In this document: in pieces, positions 44,901-54,678 of the stretch | Layout: the number at the start of each line of letters is the position of its first letter | Numbering within the stretch: the stretch's first letter is position 1 | DNA from: Psococerastis gibbosa | Taxonomy: Eukaryota > Arthropoda > Insecta > Psocodea > Psocidae | Length of the DNA stretch: 64,000 bases | Assembly: GCA_963971405.1 (NCBI GenBank) | Contig: OZ020491.1 | Span: 3,974,910 to 4,038,909 of the forward strand | Reading direction: 5' to 3' | Translations under genes and position numbers: made by a program | Notes under the pieces: generated by a model | The model's input: only the letters and a program-made list of their open reading frames with translations | Databases searched by the model: none | What the model was told of the DNA's origin: nothing

Positions 44901-47900
44901 ATACTAACTCATTGTAACAGAGACAATAAAATCCATTAAATACTGCCCTTACACCTACTGTACAAAAAACCAATATTGGTCTTTTGCTATAGAAACATTG
45001 ACAAATTACACCCTGCATCCCTCAAATCCGTACATCCAGTTATCACTACATCCACATTGGACCTGAGAATACAACTCCCTAAATGGAAGAAGACTAACTC
45101 GAGAGGCTCACTTTTTTATCAAGCAAGGCTTGAGGCTTGAGGGGGCACAGCTTTTCATGGTGTTTCTACTTTTGATAAATACGCGAATTTTCTATTCATC
45201 TATCAGATTTTCAAATTTAGATGATTGTATCTAAATCTAAAACACTAAATCTATCAGTTGCTGCTGAGCCTCCGAGACACAACCTTAGAAGATAAAATAT
45301 TTATTCTTTGGCAATGGTGCTAAGGCTGCTGGGGTCCCCAATGTTAAATAAACACGCGGTATAATTAATAGAGAACGCAAGGCAATTGAAGTTGATGTCC
45401 CACCTTTCGGCTTGAGGGGTACAGCTTTTTCATGTTGAAACTACTTTTGATAAATACGCGAATTTTCTATGAATTTTCTATCCTTCTATCAAATTTTTAG
45501 ATTTAGATGATTCTATCTAAATCTAAAAATCTAAATCTATCAGTTGCTGCTGAGCCTCCGAGACACAACCTTAGAAGATAAACTTATTCTTTGGCGATGG
45601 TGCTAAGGCTGCTGGGGTCTCCAATATTAAATAAACACGCGGTATAATTAATAGAGAACGCAAGGCAAATGAAGTTGATGTCGGGCTTTAAGAGGACAGT
45701 ACGCGGCTCTGAGAGGGAAACATCTTGAATTAATAAAGCAGGCTTGACTTTTACCTGAGATAATCTAGCTTTTCCAAGGGATTTCTAAGAGAAATAGGCT
45801 ATAGACTTACTTCAAAAGACCACAGGATTAATAGATCTTGCTGCTATTTATTTTTAACTTTAAAGCCTTCGCTTCAGAGAGACTTTGATAGCTAACGTTA
45901 TATTAAAGCGACGTTTAAAATTAAAATATAAATCAATAAATTTACCAAAAAAGGTATAAAATATACAATACAACATTTATTTTGTGATACAATACATTTT
46001 GTGAAACAAAAATACCGTGGACCCGGTAGGCCGTGGCCCGTGATGGGTCCAGATGAACTGTTGTTATTGTTACAACAATAGTCAATATTCTATCTGTCAA
46101 TAATCCGTCATCTGTGCATCAAAAATGTATGAGATGTTTGTTTTATGGAGACTATTATATAGATACTTAACTTATCTATTATAAATTAAGTTATAATATC
46201 GTAGAGACTTATTATTGATGCACAAATGACGGATTATTGACAGATGGAATAGCCGCCTTTGTAAGGAGCATATTTTTTTACGTATTTTACGGTTGTTACG
46301 AGTTTGAATGGTAAGGAATGGAAGCTTGAGTGGAGAACACAGTTGTAACGACAAGACCTGGATAATTGTATTGTAATTTTTTTGGCCTTGCTATCGAAGA
46401 CGAAAATTACACCTGCATGATATTTTTCCCCAGATCTGCTCCCGCAACCGCAAACGTGTTTCATAAATGTTTCATAAAGTAGCAAAGCAACAATTTTTAG
46501 TAGTGATGATACTTCTTCATCGTCAAGTTACAGCTGACTGACTGGTTGACAGCAACATTTGGCACTGATGCCTCCACTCCCCTCGATCCTGGTCTTCAGC
46601 TTCACGTATGTATTTGCCCCTACATCCTCCATAACTTGCTGCAGATACTCTTCTCTCGGTGACCCAGGCCGGTGGACGCCTCTATTGTTCCCTCTATGAT
46701 GCAACTTACGAAGTTCTCGTGTCGAAGCAAATGTCCAATCCAGTGAGCTCTTCTTTTACTTATCGATGCAACCAGAGTTTTATTTCGCTTACTCTGGTTA
46801 GTACTCCTCATTTGTAACATGATACTATACATGATTTCAAAGGCTTCCACGGCTGGAGTCAGAAGGTGAAGCAGTAGAATCCAAGGTGATCGGCCAGTGT
46901 CACTGAAGAAATCGATCACAGTTGATGGTTGTTGACGCAACGTTTGGAAGTACACTCTCAGATTGACCTCTGCTTCATCTACTGCTGATACAACACCATC
47001 TATACAGTACTTAATCATCGTCTTACCTTTGGATTTTGAAGTTTGTCCCACTGCGGAGTGATGTAGTACTTAATACCGTTACCGGCACCTGGCAGAGTCA
47101 CTCCTTTGGCAAGAAGAATGAATAGAATGAAGTAAGGGGCGAGAGCGGTAACCCATACGGCCTGCAAGGAGAAAATAGATTACATTTAAAAACAAATCAC
47201 CACATTACACTTAAGGACGGGCACAGAAGGGGGGCAGGAAGGGCAGCTGCGCCCCAAATTTAAGTAAGTCTGTTGTAGGTTAATTGATTACGTTATCATT
47301 TAACCCACTACATAAGTTTATTCTATTCTGACACACAACTCCCCCCCCCCCCGGAAAAAAATGGGCTGGATCCATTTATGATTACCCCTTTGTTTTAGGT
47401 GATTAATTACTCGTGTAACGAAACCAACGCTAATCTTATATATAAAATTTCGCTGTCACAAAGTTTGTTACCGTACTCCTCCGAAACGGCTTTACCAATT
47501 TTTACCAAATTTTTTATGTGTGTTTAGTAGGTATGAGAATCGGCTACTATCTCTTTTTCATACCCCTAAGTGTTAAGGGTTGGTCACCCTTAAATTTTTT
47601 GGACGAAATTTTTTGTTTTTACTTTTTTATAATGTGGCATTAAAAAATACATACAACCCTAAATTTTTACTTTTTTATCACCAACCCCTATTTTTGTATA
47701 GCCATTTTAGTAATTTCATCCCGCTCGATAACTGATCAATTATCTATCGTGTTTTTTAAAATACATAAATAAATAAGGACTTTTTTGTTCTATTACTAAG
47801 CCAACCTAGCGGAGTTAGGGCTATTAAGCCCTCTCTTACACTCAACTAGGAAGGCCCGGGACCGCCTGCTTTACATGCCCTCCGAAGCATGGCCAGAAAA

Positions 47901-50900
47901 TGTAGGAAGAGTGGGACTCGAACCAACAACCTTTCGGGTGAAAGTCAGAGTCCCTACCACTACTCTACATGTCCTGACTTACATTAACTGTACTTCGATT
48001 AAAACTTCCCTTAGCGAGGCCCCGAAGGGGCAAGTTACCGCCCGCCACTGTAGTAATGGTACAGTCACATGGGAGCCCCGAAGGGGCGAGCTGCCGCCCG
48101 CCGTAGGCGCAAGGGGTGGAGTCAGCAGCCGGAAGCTGCTGCGGGAACCGCTTGTAATATAGAATAAAAGGCGCGCAAAACCAAAAGTTAAGTTTTTAAA
48201 TTATAAAACATCGTTAGAAAGGCTAAAAAATTATTTTTTAGTCATTTCTAATGAAAATTGAGTATTTTTTTTTCACCCCCCAAAGCAAAACTATCAAGGA
48301 AAAATAGGTTGTTTACATTATTAACGACTGCAATATAATGTGAATTTAAGGAAAATCGTTAGGGTGGCTAATGCTAATTTTTTGAAAACCTTTTTGGAGT
48401 TTTCGGCGGGTAAAACCCCCAAAATTGAGTTATCCAAAAATAAATGTACCGAGATATGGTTTTGGTGAACCTATACTTTTACATGACAAATTTAATCAAA
48501 TCAAACGAATAGTTAGCCCTCATATCTCGTATCTGTACTAGGTTAAGTCATGCCTTCACCTGTTTCATGGCTTGAATAGTAAGCTTGTCTCAGCTTGTCC
48601 ATTATCGCCTGTAACCGGTGTAGGTTGACATCGAGAACGTATACCAGTTCGCCAATGGCCAAAAACTCATAAGGAAGCAATACAAATAATGTCCGAAATC
48701 CATGGGGTCGTTGGCAATGGACAACTGACCCATGGACCACTATAAGTAGGTCTGAGTCCATAAAAAGTCGTTCAAAACATACTGTATAACACTGTTGCCC
48801 ACAAATTAGATAGACTGACCATCACAAAGCTTTCCTTATGCTACGTATTTAAATAGAAAAGCAATAATTTCATCTGCCATAAGCATAAACCATAAGGGTA
48901 AATCTTATAAAGGCTTACCTTTATGCTTTCGACTATTATGTATTAGTCCTGCCTCCAATATAAGCGGAATATTGATAGCCACTACATCGTAGTAGAAGCT
49001 TTGATGGTTCAAATGTTAATAGCACCATGCAATGTGTACATAAAGGTATAAAGGCTATTGAATGTACACGAATGTCCCACGTTGAATGGCCTACCTACTG
49101 TATATTGTGGCAACCTGCATCGCCGTGCATTCATCACATTCTGGATTTATCTACTGTATCAACATTATCTATCTATCTACATATGTTTTCAAAATAGGTC
49201 ATTCTTTGGACATTTTAAACCTTCATCATTATACCATCATCACTAACTAATAAATATATGTGTAGAATTGTGGAATACTGTACACTTCTGTAAATTGTAA
49301 GGTTTTTTTTTTTAAATAAAGCCCCAGCCTTGCTTTGGCAATGGTGGTGACCAAGCCGGTAACAAACCTGCTGATGTCGAGTACCAGTGACACCTCCCGT
49401 AAAATCTGAAAGGAAGGGTAAATAAAGATCTACCCTTGGGCTTGTCTTAATAGGTATGGTGTGTACCGAACAAGGAAGAGGAAAAGGCCAGAGGGCAAAA
49501 ACTCTCTTCATGTGTCTCAATTAATGTTTCGGTAAGAGGATGTGGACTAATATTTATACTAGTAGGAAATCAAGTTGAGTTTGCCGCGAACCAATCAGGG
49601 GCCAGGATGTCTTTCATTTCTTCCCCTCCACCTATTACAAATATTAGTGTATATCCCCTTACCCAAACAGCTGCTACTTAGCCTCTGTGATAAAATATTA
49701 GATGTATAGTAGTAGTAGTAGTAGTGTTCGTCGGGATAATAACGAATTAGGCCTCAAATTTGGGCCCATAGAGCGACCCCGACTTGACTGTCCTATGCCA
49801 GTCCATAGGACAGTGGACCTCCTGATTATAGTGGATTCCGAACCACTTGGGAAACACAGTGATGTCACACGATTAGTTCGGAGGTGACCAGGACAAGTCC
49901 TACCATGTTTCCCCATCAGCCTCATATTAGATGTATACCCACTGCCTCTAAAATTGAAGATGTTGTGCCTTTCAATTCCCGAAAGCGCTAACAAAGGCAA
50001 GATTACAAGCTGCCATTCCTGTTGTACGACTACCTTAAGTGAGAATAGATACAGCAAGACTATAGAAAATGCTGTTTTGCCCGCTGCTAAAGTAATTTAT
50101 AACCCTGTAAGTGATGTTCGCAGCGTTGAAACCGAATTTGGGTTGGTAATAAGGCAACAGCAATTGTGGGGAGTGGTCATCCAACAAATGTCGTCCGATA
50201 CCTTTCTCTTTAATAGAATTGGCGTAGATCGGTGACTTCTGCTGGTATTTTATGGACTGTGAACAACTATACTACCACAGTGGCTGGACATTGAAAATAT
50301 TAAATAAAGAGGTGCGGATGTGCTGTCTGAAAAGGTTAGAGATGACGATGGTTGAAGAACAAGAACTAACGCCAAAGTACCCTAATTATTAGAAGCCATC
50401 CATTATGAACGATAGGGAGGGAGGCTCAGATGGCTGGGCCCTGTCACAAGAATGGATGGAACTGCAGTGCCAGGAAAGTGCTGAACAGCTTGACCGAGGA
50501 AGAGGAGGACGGATTATGTTTGTGAAGACTTCCAGAAGACCTTCGGGAGACTTCCGGAAGCTTAGCGGTGGCAACTGGAGGAGAAAGGCGACATCGAGAG
50601 ACCAGTTGGGGAACAACGTGACAACTGCTGCCTGTAGAGTCACCTAAACTAAGTTAGTAAGGAAGTAAGGTTATATTGGGCCTCGATCCCATACTTAGAT
50701 TAGCCCGAGCTATCCCCTGTTACAATGTCAATGGTAAGCATGTCTTTTGGCACTTGTAGTTCTTGTGGGTTTACATCGAGAAGAGTACCAGTTTGCCAAT
50801 GGCTAGAAATTCATTGAAAACAAGACCAATTATTTCCGATAACCGACAAGGCAAGGTACAATGGAACCATGGATTGATACAGGAGAGGGATGGGGGTAGC

Positions 50901-53900
50901 TGCCCCCCCCCCCCAATTTTTTTTTAGTAAATCTGTGGTTAGTTTATTTATTAAGCTCTAATTTAACCGATACTATGGGTACAATGCATTTGGTTTGTTC
51001 TATTTTGACCCACAACTGGATGTATTTAAGAAAACGTTCAAAAATATCGAAAAGTTTCCTTGCTACCAAATGTCTCAAAATTTGATACCTTTCAATTAGT
51101 ATAAAAGCGTTAAAGAATGGCTGTAACAAAGCCCACGTCAGCTAATAACAATCAATGAACACCGAAAGCAGATGATTAGCATAAAAGTGGGGGATATACA
51201 AGCTGTACAAAAGAAAACGGAGGTCCATTGTCATCGAGGAGAAAGAATTTGAAGAAAAGTTATAGAGTATTAGGAAAAGAAAAACGCGGTGGAGGTAACC
51301 AGCAAAAATAACAAAACCACCTCTTAAGAACCCCCCATCCCCGAATGGGGGAAACCCCTTCTACCCCCACTTTTGCTAAAACCTCACCATTTATGTGAGA
51401 TTCAAAATCACTCAATAGGAGATGCAGCAGAAATTGAAAGTAATATAATTATAGGGGCAGATTTTGAGATTAGGCTAATTAATAAAATGACTCGTATCTG
51501 TGCTTGTCATGCTTTCGCCTGTTTCATTGTGTCAATGGTAAGCTTGTCATCAGCTTGTCCATTATCGCATGTAGCAGGTGTGGGTTGATATCGAGAACGC
51601 ATACCAGTTTGCCAATAGCCAAAAGTTTATACGGAAACAAGACAAGAACCGGTCCGAGTTTACTCGAACATGCTTTCCAATTTATCAACATTAGCAGATA
51701 GAGAATATGAGTAATTTCATGGTAAATAATTTTCCAGTGGTTAAATTTCTGATATCTCGGAGGGGACGGGGATGTCCACCTGACGTCACTGGAAGTGAGA
51801 TAAATTCTAGATAGGTCAGACCAACATATTAATTACCACACAGCAATAATGGCAGGGCACGCAAAGCATTTGGGCGCGAATTTTCTATCATTTTTTCAAA
51901 AAATAATTTTTTGTGCGAAACCAAATATTTTTTTGGGAAAGAAACCTATCCGGTTCCGTTACTCAATTTAACACCTAAAACATGCCTGAAGGTAGAAATC
52001 ATCGATAGAAAGGTTTCGCAGAAAAATTATTTTTTAGTCATTTTTCATTAAAATTTAGTTATTTTTATTTTTTTACCCCAGAAGAAAACTATCAAGGGGC
52101 AAGCGACCCCCCGCATTTTGTCAACATTAATAACGACTACAATATAGGAGAATTTAAAAGAAATCGTTGGGGCCGTTTTTGAGAAATAATTTTTTTAGAC
52201 GTCTTTTTGGAGTTTTTTGAGAATAAAACCCCCCCAAATTGAATTGGCCCAATATAAAAAAAAATAGTCCCGAGGTATGATTTGTGTGAACCTATATGCT
52301 AAATTTCATCAAAATCGACTGAGCAGTTTTGCCCGGAAATCGATGCACAGACAGACAGACAGACAGACATTTCGTAAAAAAACACTTTTTTGGGTTCCTG
52401 GGACCTCAAAACGTGTAAATCCGTTGAAATCTTGGAATCAAAAATTTCGACCATCACAAAGCTTTCCTTATACTACGTATAAATTGGAAAGCAATAATTT
52501 CCGAAATCCACGACCACGGATGCGGTGGCTGGACGACGCTGAGGTGGATCTGGCGACCCTTGGCGTCGATGCCTGGCGAAGGAGAGCGCAGGACCGCGCA
52601 GGCTGGCGCGATGTGGAAGAGCAGGTTCAGGCCCTTCACGGGTCGTAGCGCCAAAGAGGTTAAGATATGTAAGGCTTTTAGTCATGGAGAGAAAACAGAT
52701 TTCTATTATCTGTATAGAGGAAAACTGTGCACTTTCGTGCTACAGACACCGAAATCCACAAGAAATCTCCTGTGACGAAACAGTCGAATCCGGAATTATA
52801 GGCCGTGGTCATTCTGAAAGCGTACTTACAAACGTCTCGTCAACATCTGCGGTCGACATCTTAAGTGGAACTGCGTTGACTTCTAAGATTATATCTCGGA
52901 GACTCAGCAACAACTCTTGGAAGTATATGCAGTCCGACTGAAGATGTCGACCATCGATGTTGACGAAACGTTTGGAAGTACACTTTTACAGAGACCACGG
53001 CCTATCATCCCGGAATCTACTGCTTCGGCTGCCTGGAGTAAACGCTCTTGCTCAAATTTTTTGTAGTTAGAAACACAAGCAAAATGAAGTCTATTATGCT
53101 TCTTTTTATAAATTCGTCTGAATATTAAATATTGTAACTTGCAATGGTCTCAGCCACAACACGTCTACTACCACGAAATCTGGTGATGTCCTCGATCAGA
53201 AAAGAGTTTATATTATACTCTTTGTCGCTTCTCTTCTATGTATAGAACTCTCTAACACATCCAATGACGATGATAGACAACACACACAAGTATTAAAGTT
53301 GGGGGAATAAACACTTGTATTTACTGCGGGAAAACCAACAATCGGGAGCTATGTAAACTACAAAGAAGTTGTTGAACTTGTTGCTTGCTGTATTTACATT
53401 GACCCAAACCATCTCTCTGTCTCAGCTATATATACAACTCTGCTTCCCTCACTCACCCCCCCCCCCCCGCCCTAGCTACCTACCTACCCCGACCCCCCGA
53501 CGAGTTTATAGGTTTGATACACACAACTCTGTTCCTCTTTAACACAACCACAGTAGTTCTTATTTACTGTATGCAGAGTAAGACCGTAGTGGTTAATTAG
53601 ATTTTAATTCACCCCATATTTAATCAAAATTTTTACAGGCAGGGCATAATTATAGAGTAGTGGTAACTAGTCTACTATGGCGATTAGTTTGAATCTTAAC
53701 CTGGGATTAGGAATGTAAACAAGATAATTTTAGAATGCAAGAGCTTTTCAAAAATTGGTGTGCTTGCATTTTTAACCCCACGAATAAGTTAATACAGAAT
53801 AGTGGGCCAGGCTGGCCCGCTGAAGTATTACATTGATTCTATTGCCGATGGAAAGTCATCTCGACAAAGCATTTTTGGAATTTTTATAATAATTAGGCTA

Positions 53901-54627
53901 AGCCACTTTTTAATTTTGGCCCAAAGAAACCAAACTGTCATGGGGGTGGCCTTGGTTTACATCAGTGATGACTTTATTAAATGTGATTCTTAAACAATTT
54001 CAAAGAAACATATTTGGGGAGTTTTTGGGGTGAGACCCCCTATATAAAGTTTATGACAAATGGCGAGTTTAAACTAGATCCTCCAAGTTTGGCAATTACT
54101 CCGTGAACAGACATCGGACTGACGGACATTTTGCAAAAACCACTGTAAATTATTGGGAATAATTCCGATGAAATATTGAAATCAAAATTTTTAAGTTAAT
54201 AATTTTTAAAAGTTCATAACAAAGCTTACCTTATGCTAACGTATAACTAAGTAACCCAAATAATAGTCATAGCATCCAAGCTCTACAGCTCACTCTGTTG
54301 TAATTTATGTCAATTAATAAATCAAACTTACCTTGCCAGAACTTTTGACACCTTTCCATAGAGAGAAATAGACTAGAAGGAAGACTGAGAAAAGACAGAG
54401 AGCTAGTGACGGCTTGATGGGGCCCATTCTATCTAGTCCGTCAGACCGGTTCTGTTCTAGGACCCCTCGTCTGCAAATAAAAACGAAATAGTGTCAGTGA
54501 AGTGTAAACTCTAGAATGCTTACAGCTTTTAAGCCAGATAGTATAAGTCGCACACGGGCCCTTGCCTTGCGATATGGACTTAACAAAACGCTGTAACATG
54601 GCATTATTGTATTGAATTATATTTTTA

Positions 54628-54678
<51 letters not shown>

